Positions 28,874 to 37,635 are shown, counted from the first letter of the stretch. The stretch is 49,161 nucleotides of DNA from Clostridiales bacterium (GCA_018335855.1 JAGXRM010000011.1:1-49161); one strand, 5' to 3'. Made by a program: numbers and translations. The notes: generated by a model from the sequence alone, not told the origin.

Positions 28874-29602
28874 TCAGCCCCCCCGTTCCGTCTTATCCAA
28901 CCCCAACCATTTATACATCTGCTGTAAACTCTTATGTAATATCCTGGACACTTTCCTTTGACTAATCCCTAATTCATCCGCAGCCTCATTCTGTGTCATA
29001 TCCTTATAAAAAAGCAGGTAAACCACTCTCTTCTGCAGCTCACTCAACCTATTAATGGCCTGTTCCAAAACTATCTTATCTTCAATAGGCAACCGAAACG
29101 TCTCATATTTTAAATTCTTAATCTTCGTAACATCCAAGTCATCCAGCGACACCAACCCAGCCCGCATCGCCTGTACAATCCCCTCTTCCTTTACATTCAA
29201 AGTGGCCGCAATCTCACTCAAAGCCGGCGGCTCCCCCGTCACCTTCATTCCCTCTTCAATCAACCGCTCTACCCGACTCTGTAAGTCCACCACACTCCCC
29301 GGCTTATAATACGAAGCTTCCTTCCGGATAAAGTGCCGAATCTCCCCCATAATACAATGACTGGCATATGTAACAAAAGCATTCCCGCTCTCAGAATCAA
29401 ATCTGCTAACAGCCTTTAAAAGCCCTTCCATCCCCGCCTGCAGCACATCTTCCCCAGGCTTACCCGTATACAAACGAGCAAAATGATACACCAGCTTTCG
29501 GCCAGCATTCACAACACTCTCTAAATCATCTTCCCTACCGCTACTTCGATAAGCTAAAAAAAGATTCTCTATATTATCTGCCCGCTGTCGCGTCTCTATC
29601 AT
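28874..29602 (-). CDS. Sigma-70 family factor (SigF/SigB-like) inside the pilus operon
   Basis: A 242-residue sigma factor with region 2 (DVLQAGMEGLLKAVSRFD...FVTYASHCIMGEIRHFIR), region 3 (PPALSEIAATLNVKEEGIVQAM) and region 4 (LSELQKRVVYLLFYKDMTQNEAADELGISQRKVSRILHK). The order and spacing match the SigF/SigB/FliA-like group 3. It sits between pilC and pilM with gaps of 9 and 2 bases. I infer it may direct pilus gene transcription, for example the divergent pilin promoter. No anti-sigma gene is visible nearby. Confidence 0.88.
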   Translation of the reverse strand: MIETRQRADNIENLFLAYRSSGREDDLESVVNAGRKLVYHFARLYTGKPGEDVLQAGMEGLLKAVSRFDSESGNAFVTYASHCIMGEIRHFIRKEASYYKPGSVVDLQSRVERLIEEGMKVTGEPPALSEIAATLNVKEEGIVQAMRAGLVSLDDLDVTKIKNLKYETFRLPIEDKIVLEQAINRLSELQKRVVYLLFYKDMTQNEAADELGISQRKVSRILHKSLQQMYKWLGLDKTERGG

Positions 29603-29611
29603 TTTCTACCC

Positions 29612-30817
29612 CTATCCAATCTGTGTAATCACACCAAATATGGGTAAATACAAAGATATAACCATCACTGCAACAATGGCACCCACAAATATAATCATCA
29701 ACGGTTCAATTAAACTCGTCAGACCCTTTGTCATCGTAGCAACTTCCGCCTCATAAAATTCGGAAATCCGATTCAAAAGCGAAGGCATATCCCCCGTCTC
29801 CTCCCCAACAGATATCATCAATGTCACCATGGGTGGAAACAAGCCGCTTTCTTTCAATGGCTCCGAAATACCTAGCCCTTCCTGAATTCTCTCTCCAGCC
29901 TTACGTACCGCATCAGCAACAAGACTGCTTCCTGCCGCAGGACCTGCCGTCTCTAAAGCCTGCAGGACAGGAATCCCTCCCATCATTAACGTAGATAATG
30001 TCCTGGAAAAACGGGCAATCGCCGTCTTTTGCACTAAACTCCCAAATAAAGGTACACGAAACTTAATTCTGTCCCAAACTCTTTGACCCGCTTCACTAGC
30101 TATATAAAAACGGATACCCAAAACAAACACAATAAAAAACAGAATATATAAGTACCAATGGCTACGCATGGAATTGCTTAACCCAACAATAATTGATGTT
30201 AAAAAAGGTAATTTCGCACCCGGCGGGTAGAAACCCATAAATACCGGCACGATGAAAAGCAACATGCCAATCAACACTAAACAAGCAAAAGCAAGCACAA
30301 CCGAAGGGTAAAACATTGCTGTACGAATATTATCTTTTAGTACTTTTTCACTATCCAGTTGCTGAGACAAGCGCATCAGTACTTCCTCTAAGGTACCGCC
30401 CACTTCCCCAGCCTTCACCAAATCCACATACAATTTAGTAAATATTTCAGGATAAGCTCGTAAAGATTCTGAAAAACTCATCCCACCTTCAACATTTCGA
30501 CCAGTCTCAGCAATAACATTAGCCAGTGTCGGATTATCCGCCTGTTCCCCCAACGCATGAAGACAGCGTGTCAGTGGAATCCCGGCGTTTAGCATGGCCG
30601 CCAACTGCCGGCTAAATAAGCTTAACTCTCCCAAGCTAACTTTCCGCTTCAAAGAAAAAACCTGCTTTAACTGAGAGGTCTTCACCTCCCCCACATCCAT
30701 CGGAGTGTACCCCAGCTTTTTCAACCGGGCAGCAGCCGCTATTTCATTTTCCGCCTCCAGCTTACCCGTAGAAATAACGCCCTGTTTGTTTAACACCTGA
30801 TATGCATAAAGCGGCAC
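29612..30817 (-). CDS. pilC: Type IV pilus inner-membrane platform protein PilC
   Basis: A 401-residue member of the GspF/PilC family: two repeated GspF domains (FSRQLAAMLNAGIPL... near residue 70, ARFSRTLSTLMMGGIPVLQAL near 270) and three transmembrane helices. Start taken as GTG at 30817, because GGGAGG lies 7 bases upstream and the protein then begins Met-Pro-Leu-Tyr-Ala-Tyr, as in homologs. First gene of the minus-strand operon. Confidence 0.93.
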   Translation of the reverse strand: MPLYAYQVLNKQGVISTGKLEAENEIAAAARLKKLGYTPMDVGEVKTSQLKQVFSLKRKVSLGELSLFSRQLAAMLNAGIPLTRCLHALGEQADNPTLANVIAETGRNVEGGMSFSESLRAYPEIFTKLYVDLVKAGEVGGTLEEVLMRLSQQLDSEKVLKDNIRTAMFYPSVVLAFACLVLIGMLLFIVPVFMGFYPPGAKLPFLTSIIVGLSNSMRSHWYLYILFFIVFVLGIRFYIASEAGQRVWDRIKFRVPLFGSLVQKTAIARFSRTLSTLMMGGIPVLQALETAGPAAGSSLVADAVRKAGERIQEGLGISEPLKESGLFPPMVTLMISVGEETGDMPSLLNRISEFYEAEVATMTKGLTSLIEPLMIIFVGAIVAVMVISLYLPIFGVITQIG

Positions 30818-30866
30818 GTAATACCCTCCCACCATTAAAAATTGCAAATGTACATATTTATGGATG

Positions 30867-30872
30867 ATTATA
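30867..30872 (-). promoter_or_regulatory. Possible -10 box for the pilC operon
   Basis: A perfect TATAAT on the minus strand, 50 bases upstream of pilC, but without a good -35 at 17 bases. The surrounding 30,848-31,058 interval is very AT-rich and must also hold the pilin promoter on the plus strand, for which I could not fix hexamers confidently. A GGCAG/CTGCC hairpin lies at about 31012-31026. Confidence 0.3.
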
Positions 30873-31058
30873 CAATATTCTAGTTAATTTTCTCTACAAA
30901 TAACATAGTTCCTTCCCATAAAAATATTTTAATTCATATTAATAATTTATTAGCTTTTACTGTCTAAAAAATAATTCATCCGGTATAACAAAAATATAAG
31001 GCGCTTTAAGGCAGCGATTCTGCCATGCAACTTAATTAACCTAATAAGGAGGAAAAAA

Positions 31059-31451
31059 ATGTTTAAACTTATTGGAAAAGCTAAGAAGAATCAAAAAGGC
31101 TTCACGTTGGTTGAACTGATGGTGGTTGTGGTTATTATTGGTGTTTTGGTGGCGATTGCGGTGCCAATTTATGCAAATATTCAAGAGAGTGCCGCACAAA
31201 AAGCACATGACGCAAACCTAAGAACAATTGATGGTGCAATTGCCATGTATCAAGCAAATAACGGAGAAGCCCCAACCACAATGGCTCAGTTAACGGCAGT
31301 TGCAGCTGGTGGACCTTATTTGCAATCCACTCCCAAAATCCCCACTTATCTTTTAGGTAAATATGGAATAAATACGGATGCAGTGTATGGTATCACCTTA
31401 GGTCGTGCTACACCAAAAGGAAACTGGACTGGCGCTTATGGTGGCAGTTAA
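31059..31451 (+). CDS. pilA: Major type IV pilin (PilA/GspG-like)
   Basis: A 130-residue prepilin: leader MFKLIGKAKKNQKG, then FTLVELMVVVVIIGVLVAIAVPIYANIQ with Glu5, then a small globular domain in which KAHDANLRTIDGAIAMYQANNG resembles GspG/PilA of Gram-positive bacteria. A perfect AAGGAGG site lies 6 bases before the ATG. The divergent single-gene unit followed by a hairpin (31464-31490) fits an abundantly made major pilin. Confidence 0.92.
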   Translation: MFKLIGKAKKNQKGFTLVELMVVVVIIGVLVAIAVPIYANIQESAAQKAHDANLRTIDGAIAMYQANNGEAPTTMAQLTAVAAGGPYLQSTPKIPTYLLGKYGINTDAVYGITLGRATPKGNWTGAYGGS

Positions 31452-31463
31452 TACAACAATGGA

Positions 31464-31497
31464 GAGAGTACACAGCCAATGTGTACTCTCTTACTTT
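31464..31497 (+). terminator. Hairpin after the pilin gene (partial terminator)
   Basis: Perfect 11-base arms GAGAGTACACA (31464-31474) and TGTGTACTCTC (31480-31490) with a 5-base loop, followed by TTACTTTAATT. It probably ends most pilin transcripts while letting some read into the ligase-like gene. Confidence 0.7.
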
Positions 31498-31540
31498 AAT
31501 TAACTTGCTAGTTTTAATATTCTTCAAAGGGAAGGTCACT

Positions 31541-32737
31541 ATGAATAACAATACTAAACTTGTATCAATCTTTGCTTTGTTATTTCCTTTAATAGTTGTA
31601 CCAAATCCCAGTGACTACTACGCTTTACCCAGATATATTTTCTTGCTGATTTTCTCAGCTATCGCTTTTTTCTTATTATTCAGATATAGATACTATTTAT
31701 CCCATGACAGTATCTATAATCTTTTATTTATTTGGATTAGTGTCATTATCATATCATCGATCTTTTCAACTAATCCCCTAACAGCAACAATTGGACGAAC
31801 ATACAGACATACTGGAACGAGTACATATGTTGCACTGTCTATCTTACTTGTTTATTGCTCGCAGTTAATTCCCAAACAGCATGTCTCTATTTTGGTGAAA
31901 CAGATGATACTTTCTGCAGTTATTGTAGCAATACTGTCCATACTTCAGCATTTCGGCTTCAACCTAGTACCTGATGATTCGTATAGGGTAGCAAGGAGTT
32001 ATGGAACATTGGGCAACCCAAATTGGTTGGCAACATACCTTGTATTCATCATCCCTGCATCAATTTATTTCTATATATCAGAAAAAAATAGAAATTACTA
32101 TTTCGCCTCGGTTTTAATGTTTTCTGGCCTGATTGTATCTGGTACACGTGGTTGTCTAATTTCATTTGTCGTTTTATTTACCATAATAAGCTTTATGTAC
32201 AATAAGCAGAAAAAAATGTTAGCATACTTAGTTACAGGCTTCATGATTTCAACACTTGTTTTACTACCAACAAACAACAACATCATTCAGAAGCGAATCG
32301 GCAGTATCCCTCAGGAAATAACTGCTGCGGCCAGACTTCAGGATAATGCAGGTTCAAAACGTGTATACATTTGGAAAGAAACTGCGAAAATTATTACTGA
32401 ATATCCTATACTCGGTGTTGGCCTTGATAATTTAAATATTAATATGCCTAATAATGTTGTCATGGATAAGGCTCATAATATTTTTCTCGAAATATTGTCA
32501 ACATCTGGTATTTTTAGCTTCTTATTGTACGCATCCATTTTGCTCATTATTATTGCCAGAAGTCGTACGTATCCTGTATTATTCTTAATGATATTTTCAT
32601 ATCTTCTACAGGGATTATTTAACAATGATGTCATCATGATTCTACCCCTATTTTGGATCGTGCTCGGGCTTTCACTGACTAATATGCAAAATGACGAAGG
32701 TATGTGGTCTACGCAACATCCCCGTAGGGCCATCTAA
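31541..32737 (+). CDS. O-antigen ligase / Wzy-like membrane protein
   Basis: A 398-residue polytopic protein (about 10-12 hydrophobic segments) with the Wzy_C-type motif DKAHNIFLEILSTSGIFSFLLY near residue 310 and GTLGNPNWLATYLV near 150, both typical of the RfaL/WaaL/PglL superfamily. Members transfer lipid-linked glycans to lipid A cores, polymers or pilins. Being directly behind pilA, a pilin O-oligosaccharyltransferase (PglL/TfpO-like) role is my inference. The ATG at 31541 has a GGGAAGG site; earlier starts fall in the pilin terminator hairpin. Confidence 0.75.
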   Translation: MNNNTKLVSIFALLFPLIVVPNPSDYYALPRYIFLLIFSAIAFFLLFRYRYYLSHDSIYNLLFIWISVIIISSIFSTNPLTATIGRTYRHTGTSTYVALSILLVYCSQLIPKQHVSILVKQMILSAVIVAILSILQHFGFNLVPDDSYRVARSYGTLGNPNWLATYLVFIIPASIYFYISEKNRNYYFASVLMFSGLIVSGTRGCLISFVVLFTIISFMYNKQKKMLAYLVTGFMISTLVLLPTNNNIIQKRIGSIPQEITAAARLQDNAGSKRVYIWKETAKIITEYPILGVGLDNLNINMPNNVVMDKAHNIFLEILSTSGIFSFLLYASILLIIIARSRTYPVLFLMIFSYLLQGLFNNDVIMILPLFWIVLGLSLTNMQNDEGMWSTQHPRRAI

Positions 32738-33280
32738 ACACTGCTGGCTTTGGCACATTTGACATCCGACACGCACCCGCACGGAAAGCTAGAAATCCAA
32801 AAACAGGAGAAACACTCCAGGTTCCAGCCACGCCCTACCCTACCTTTCGTGCAGGAAAAACCCTGAAAGAAATTGCTGCTGCCTTCCAGGACGAAAAAAA
32901 TAACGTCAAAATGCAGTTTGCTGGAAACAGATAAAAAGCAAGGACAAAAACAAAAGCAGAAAAGCACTGCAGCAGGAGCTGTCAAAAAAGACTAACCCTG
33001 GTTTTGGTTGCACCAACCAAAAAAGGCCGTAGCAGCCCCTCAGTGAGCGTTTTCCGTCCTTGTCTGGCCCAAACTACTCCCCCTCAAAAAGTGCTCCAGA
33101 AAGGTCAAACGTGCGCCGCAAAATTTTGCCAGCCAGTCCCATTCTTTCGGAACCACTCACGGCAAAAAAAATAGTAATCTGAGTCCTAGAAAAAAGGCAT
33201 ACAAACCAAGCATTTACGAAAAAAACATCTTAGAAAACTCACTGCATAATGTTAATTCGGCAGTGAGTGCAAAGGTAAAT
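32738..33280. other. Degenerate stretch without intact genes
   Basis: About 540 bases after the ligase-like gene with many stops in all frames. Short A/C-rich translatable bits on the plus strand run towards the recombinase remnant. A perfect TTTTGGTTG-CAC-CAACCAAAA hairpin lies around 33003-33024. It looks like a decayed insertion scar; I could not identify a family. Confidence 0.4.
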
Positions 33281-33688
33281 ATGTTTCACAAAATGATGGG
33301 GCAAGGACACGCTTCCTTGGCTCAAAATCTTTTAGAAAGGAGCAACGACGTGTTAGCCAATGATATTGTCACCGAATATAAGCAATACCTTCTAAATGAC
33401 GGCAAGGCCCAGAAAACGCTTAATTAATACGTTGGGGATGTATTCGGCTTTCTAAAATAGCTTGAGTCCAAGGGAGTAAGCTCTAAGACCGATTTCTCAC
33501 ATTTTCACATGAGCAACTATAAGAAGTACCTCCTGGACAATGGGTTTAAGGACAACACTATCAACGATAAAATTAACAGCTTACAATCTTTTAACCATTT
33601 TCTAAATTACGACATAGCGAATGAACACACTGGCTGTAAGCTTAAAATGCCACCCTGGTGCTACGGGTCCACTCTACAGTTCTATTGA
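33281..33688 (+). pseudogene. Tyrosine recombinase/integrase remnant (N-terminal core-binding domain)
   Basis: One plus-strand frame reads through a SAM-like phage-integrase N-domain (DIVTEYKQYLLNDGKAQKTLN, YKKYLLDNGFKDNTINDKINSLQSF), with in-frame stops TAA at 33425 and TAG at 33458 and an end at TGA 33686. The catalytic domain is absent. A ribosome site (AAAGGAG) before GTG 33350 is a relic of the original start region. It splits the pilus locus and marks a former insertion. Confidence 0.7.
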
Positions 33689-33924
33689 CTAAACGGCCTA
33701 AGACAGGGTTGATGAGTCAAATATCATGATTTTAAACAGTGCCACCTTGCAGTGGGTATTACAAGACAGTAACGGTGAAACAACAGCCTCATTAAAAACT
33801 GAGCTCAAATACTATCTTGTAAGTTGGCCTGTCTCGCCCAACGGAAATAACTATGTGCTAACCAAGGATCTTAGGTTATATAATGACATTGTACGGCGCG
33901 TATCTTAATCCTTCCGTAAGGCAA

Positions 33925-33970
33925 TATACTAGGTTTCCGGAAGTGAATATACTAGGTTTATACTAGGTTT
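33925..33970. repeat. Three direct copies of TATACTAGGTTT upstream of the second minor-pilin operon
   Basis: Identical 12-mers start at 33925, 33948 and 33959 (spacing 23 and 11, about two and one helical turns), directly upstream of the -10 of the minor pilin gene at 34037. They may be activator sites or an att-like scar. The 33,689-33,924 interval before them contains only a 60-codon open frame of unknown nature. Confidence 0.6.
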
Positions 33971-33995
33971 TTCTTGATAATAATTACTCTATAAT
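33967..33995 (+). promoter_or_regulatory. Promoter of the second minor-pilin operon
   Basis: A perfect TATAAT at 33990-33995, 41 bases before the ATG at 34037. The -35 region at 17 bases (GTTTTT) is poor and lies within the last 12-bp repeat, consistent with an activated promoter. Confidence 0.45.
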
Positions 33996-34036
33996 GTACA
34001 ATTATAGGAAGAATATGCTATTCAGGAGGAATCTAT

Positions 34037-35164
34037 ATGATTTTTCGATGCAATAAGGGAATGGCGTTACCAGCGGTTTTAGTCGCTGTTTTGGTGCTTT
34101 CTTTGTTAGGCACCGTCCTTTGGCAGGTCAGTATGTCTGAAACTGTTCAAGCAGCCAATGAAGAAAAAAGGATGCAGGCACATTACATAGCAAGGTCAGG
34201 GGTAGATGCTGTCGGTGAATATATCCTTCGCAACCCTAACAACCTGGAATCGGCAGAATTGGGCGATTTTATTGACGGTTTGGTAAATGCGCCTGTCTCA
34301 GATTATGTGTATTTTGGGCAGGGAAAATTGAACGTAGAAGTAAAAAAACAGGGAGCTCAGATATTGATTATCGGCACAGGATATGTGGATCATATAAACG
34401 ATACTGTTACATTAAGCCTACTCGGTAACAGCATATTTGATCACGTTATTCACACAAATTCTTTTACCGAACCTCTTGATGTAACACCTCTTGCTAACAT
34501 TACCGGTCCTCTTTCTGCTAACGCAGATATTATTCATGATCCCGATTATCCTTACGATATAAATAAATATGCAAACGTTATTTACGAAACAGCCACCGCA
34601 CCTGAATGGGACGTTTGGCGTGGTAGCACACCTCACAATCAAAATGTTACTGTAGGTTTCGATGCCTCTGATACAGGGAAAAATTTGGTTTACGGCTATG
34701 ATCATTTACAAATTGGTTCCGGGGCTGTAAGAGTACTAACATTTGAGACCGAAGGACACGACATGATTATTGTGGCGAATGCTTTTACAGTGGGTTCTTC
34801 CGCTAAAGTAAGAATTAACGGCGGAGGTAGGGTACTGCTCTTTGTAGAAGGAAACGTAAATATCCATACAGGTCAGGCAAACTTTGAAAATGATCCCAAC
34901 CAGTTAATAATGTTTTTATCGGAGAACAGCACTGCTTCATTTTTATCAAATGCCGGGTTTAAAGGGTTTATCTATGGTCCTGATGCAACTGTACACATTG
35001 CCCAGCCAGGGACCGAAATTACCGGGGCTATGATAATTGATACCCTCTCTACTGGCATGAGTGTAAACAGTGGCAGTATTTATTTGGAGTCGTTAGGATT
35101 TACCGGCTTTGATTTAATTGAGCCTTATATCAACACCAGCTTACGGAAAGGTTTTTATCAATAA
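34037..35164 (+). CDS. PilX/GspK-like minor pilin with beta-helical domain
   Basis: A 375-residue protein. The N-terminus, CNKGMALPAVLVAVLVLSLLGTVLWQVS, followed by RMQAHYIARSGVDAVGEYI, is the PilX-type pilin helix without Glu5. A long beta-rich region (residues 110-360) with strings such as GGRVLLFVEGNVNIHTGQ and GFKGFIYGPDATVHI follows, recalling the polymer-forming domain of the PilX-like gene at 20421-21515. Strong AGGAGG ribosome site. It overlaps the next gene by one base (TAATG). Confidence 0.75.
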   Translation: MIFRCNKGMALPAVLVAVLVLSLLGTVLWQVSMSETVQAANEEKRMQAHYIARSGVDAVGEYILRNPNNLESAELGDFIDGLVNAPVSDYVYFGQGKLNVEVKKQGAQILIIGTGYVDHINDTVTLSLLGNSIFDHVIHTNSFTEPLDVTPLANITGPLSANADIIHDPDYPYDINKYANVIYETATAPEWDVWRGSTPHNQNVTVGFDASDTGKNLVYGYDHLQIGSGAVRVLTFETEGHDMIIVANAFTVGSSAKVRINGGGRVLLFVEGNVNIHTGQANFENDPNQLIMFLSENSTASFLSNAGFKGFIYGPDATVHIAQPGTEITGAMIIDTLSTGMSVNSGSIYLESLGFTGFDLIEPYINTSLRKGFYQ

Positions 35165-36639
35165 TGAAAGATATTAGAGGCCTTTTTCGTAACCAAATTG
35201 GTCTGACACTCGTTGAGGTTATAATCGCCTTTACGATATTAACTGTCGTCATATTTGCGTTCATTACCTTGCTAACATCAAGTTTTACGGGAATTATTTC
35301 GGCGGGAGAAAAAAGCTTCTTAAACTTTGACGCGCAGCAGCAGATGGAAAACCGAATCGCTGACAATGATGCTTATTTCACTCCTAATTTAACACTGGAG
35401 TTCTCTGATACACTTCAGGTAGCTGTACCGGGCGGTATTGTCGAAGTTGAAGTGCAAGACGGTAAAAGAAAATCTACCTTAACCACATTTTTGCCGTTTA
35501 CACCAACTCTTGTATTAAACGTCAATAGTCTTACTGTAGGCTATCAGAGCCTGACAGTGGATGGAATCGGGAATAATACAGATTTTCGTGATGACACCAC
35601 CCTTTCCATAATGCGATCTGACGGAATAGATATTTATGTGTCCCCGTTATCAGTTAGTTACTCTAATGATACCGTCTATGATGAAATAACCGGCAATGTT
35701 TCCTTTACGATTCCAGCAGGACTACCCGTTGAATACAGTCCTTATACCATTACGCTTACCACATCTTATGATGACAAACCTACTGAAACGGTGAAGGCCA
35801 TGTTAACGGTTAAGCGGATTCGCTTTATTGCTGTGGGAAACAGTGGCACAGTGCTGGTTTCACCGGACGGTTACTCCTGGGAAACCCGAGATGTAAGTAT
35901 TTACACAGATCTCCAGGGTGTAACTTGGGGTAATAACAGTTTTGTTGCTGTAGGCGACCAGACGACATTATTTCTTAATGATGTATACAATTATGAAAAT
36001 AACTATGTGGCAGATAATTTAAATGATGTAATCTGGGGCGGAGGTATATTTATCGCTGTAGGAAACGGTGGAGCCGCGCAAAGTTCCATCAACGGTAAGG
36101 ACTGGACCCCTATAAATACTGGAACAACAAAGAATCTATACGCCATTGATTATAGTGGCTCATTGTTCGTAGCTGTCGGTGAAGATGGCACAATCATTTA
36201 TTCCACAAATGGTACTGCCTGGTCTGAATCCAACAATACAGGTGCAACACTCTACGATATTGTTTGGGATGGCGAAGAACGCTTCACGGCTGTGGGCGAC
36301 TCTGGTACGGTTTTAATTACAACAGAAGCTGACCTAAACAACTGGCAGATTTGGTCAACAGGTAGTACCGCGAACTTAAAAGGCGTCAGTTGGGGAGATT
36401 TACGTTTTGTTACCGTTGGCATGTCGGGCGTCGGCCTTATCTCTAATTTTGATAACACTTGGTCGCCTGCATCACTTACTTTTAATGATCTTTATGGCCT
36501 AACTTGGGGATTTAACTTATTTGTTGCTGTAGGTGATAATTCTATTTATACGTTGCTTCATGGTGAGGATGAATGGATTGAGCAAGAATACGATGCAGTC
36601 GGTAGCATTTATCTAAATGCCGCCGCAGCAAGGCAATAA
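35164..36639 (+). CDS. PilV-like minor pilin fused to an Ig-like domain and a predicted seven-bladed beta-propeller
   Basis: A 491-residue protein. Residues 1-60 are a prepilin N-terminus (NQIGLTLVEVIIAFTILTVVIFAF, Glu5 present). About residues 115-215 form an Ig-like module (VLNVNSLTVGYQSLTVDGIG... ending TVKAMLTVKRI). From about residue 219 seven repeats follow, each with F-x-A-V-G and mostly a preceding W-G/D: FIAVGNSGTV, FVAVGDQTT, FIAVGNGGA, FVAVGEDGT, FTAVGDSGT, FVTVGMSGV, FVAVGDNS. This resembles YCF48/sialidase-type propellers. In Gram-negatives the pilus-tip adhesin PilY1 carries a propeller; here pilin and propeller would be one chain, suggesting a tip adhesin. Confidence 0.8.
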   Translation: MKDIRGLFRNQIGLTLVEVIIAFTILTVVIFAFITLLTSSFTGIISAGEKSFLNFDAQQQMENRIADNDAYFTPNLTLEFSDTLQVAVPGGIVEVEVQDGKRKSTLTTFLPFTPTLVLNVNSLTVGYQSLTVDGIGNNTDFRDDTTLSIMRSDGIDIYVSPLSVSYSNDTVYDEITGNVSFTIPAGLPVEYSPYTITLTTSYDDKPTETVKAMLTVKRIRFIAVGNSGTVLVSPDGYSWETRDVSIYTDLQGVTWGNNSFVAVGDQTTLFLNDVYNYENNYVADNLNDVIWGGGIFIAVGNGGAAQSSINGKDWTPINTGTTKNLYAIDYSGSLFVAVGEDGTIIYSTNGTAWSESNNTGATLYDIVWDGEERFTAVGDSGTVLITTEADLNNWQIWSTGSTANLKGVSWGDLRFVTVGMSGVGLISNFDNTWSPASLTFNDLYGLTWGFNLFVAVGDNSIYTLLHGEDEWIEQEYDAVGSIYLNAAAARQ

Positions 36640-36660
36640 ATTAAATTAAGGTGGTTTGGC

Positions 36661-37197
36661 GTGTTCAATCTCAGTCGTATACGTTGCAATAACAAGGGGT
36701 TAACTGTAATAGAGTTCATTATTGCGTTCGCATTACTGAATTTTGTTTTGATGCTCGTTTATTCTTCTTACTTTGTTGGTTTTAGAAGCTTCCAGTCCGG
36801 AGAAGAAAAGTCAAATGTCCAAAGAAATATTCGTATTGCGGTAACATTCATCACTAAAGAAATTCGTAATGCCACAGAACTTGTCCTTGTAGATGCGCCT
36901 CCGTCAACATCTGTTGGTGACGGCTATCACTATATTTATCTAGCTGAAGAAAAACCCGGACTGTATTCAATTCTTCACCGGACACCAGACGGAGAAATCA
37001 TATCCCGCATACAACCTGTTTTATCGGCTATAACTCCAATGTTTGAATTGAGCCAACTTGAAAATGGCGCCAATATCATCGCTCTTACACTTCAGGCGGC
37101 AAATTCAAATTATTACCTAGAGACTACTATAAATCTTAGAAACATATCAGGAATAACTGATGCGGGTGATCAGGTGATTAAATACCGAAAACCATAA
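36661..37197 (+). CDS. PilW-like prepilin
   Basis: A 178-residue minor pilin: leader ending NNKG, then LTVIEFIIAFALLNFVLMLVYSSYF with Glu5, then FQSGEEKSNVQRNIRIAVTFITKEIRNA, a PilW-type helix. GTG start with AAGGTGG 6 bases upstream. Last gene of the second minor-pilin operon. Confidence 0.82.
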   Translation: MFNLSRIRCNNKGLTVIEFIIAFALLNFVLMLVYSSYFVGFRSFQSGEEKSNVQRNIRIAVTFITKEIRNATELVLVDAPPSTSVGDGYHYIYLAEEKPGLYSILHRTPDGEIISRIQPVLSAITPMFELSQLENGANIIALTLQAANSNYYLETTINLRNISGITDAGDQVIKYRKP

Positions 37198-37582
37198 ACT
37201 GTAGTACATAAACAAAAACCGGCGAAATAAGCACAAGGGTTTTAATATTTGTAGCTTTTGTGCTGATTTCTGCATATAAAAACGTCTGGAGTTTTTTACC
37301 ATTTCAGGTTTAAAATGTCACCAAAGGAAATCGCCCTGCTGGGCGTATCAATACTACTGCTATCGCTGAGAATACGGGGTTAGTGTACGGGACATGGGAC
37401 AGGTTATTAGTCCCACTCAGTTCCTGCGTATTTCCGGGCAAATCCGGCATTCGGGAAAAAGCGGTCACCCTGCATATTTCGGTGCGGCAAGGACGATATG
37501 TTAATGTAAACTGTACCACGCTACTAATGGGGAGAGGCTCACTGGCTTCTTCCGGAATTTTAGGAGTTCTAAAAATCTCCTG
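37198..37582. other. Intergenic stretch before the T-box promoter
   Basis: About 385 bases with no supportable gene. It begins with an imperfect GCACAA...TTGTGC hairpin (about 37231-37263) that may end the minor-pilin transcript. A short plus-strand reading from ATG 37315 gives only 22 codons. Confidence 0.35.
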
Positions 37583-37617
37583 TTGACAAACGATCTTATT
37601 ATCTGTAAGATAATAAA
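37583..37617 (+). promoter_or_regulatory. Promoter of the T-box/trpB2 unit with an overlapping palindrome
   Basis: Consensus TTGACA (37583-37588), a 17-base spacer and TAAGAT (37606-37611). The -10 is embedded in a perfect palindrome, TTATTATCT-GTA-AGATAATAA (37597-37617), which could be a repressor operator on top of T-box control. Confidence 0.75.
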
Positions 37618-37635
37618 AAAGAAAATACTAAACTG

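Noticed and set aside
30985-31058. Possible c-di-GMP riboswitch or sigma-54 promoter in front of pilA
   Set aside because: The conserved aptamer cores of both c-di-GMP classes are absent, and no TGGCAC-N5-TTGC site is on the plus strand; the only structure is a short GGCAG/CTGCC hairpin.
32734-32985. 83-codon Cys/Phe-rich minus-strand frame
   Set aside because: Low-complexity product without a ribosome site, inside a degenerate scar.
33350-33688. Recoded stops (TAA, TAG) in the recombinase frame as non-standard amino acids
   Set aside because: Two different stops, a missing catalytic domain and no hairpin logic make ordinary decay the simple explanation.
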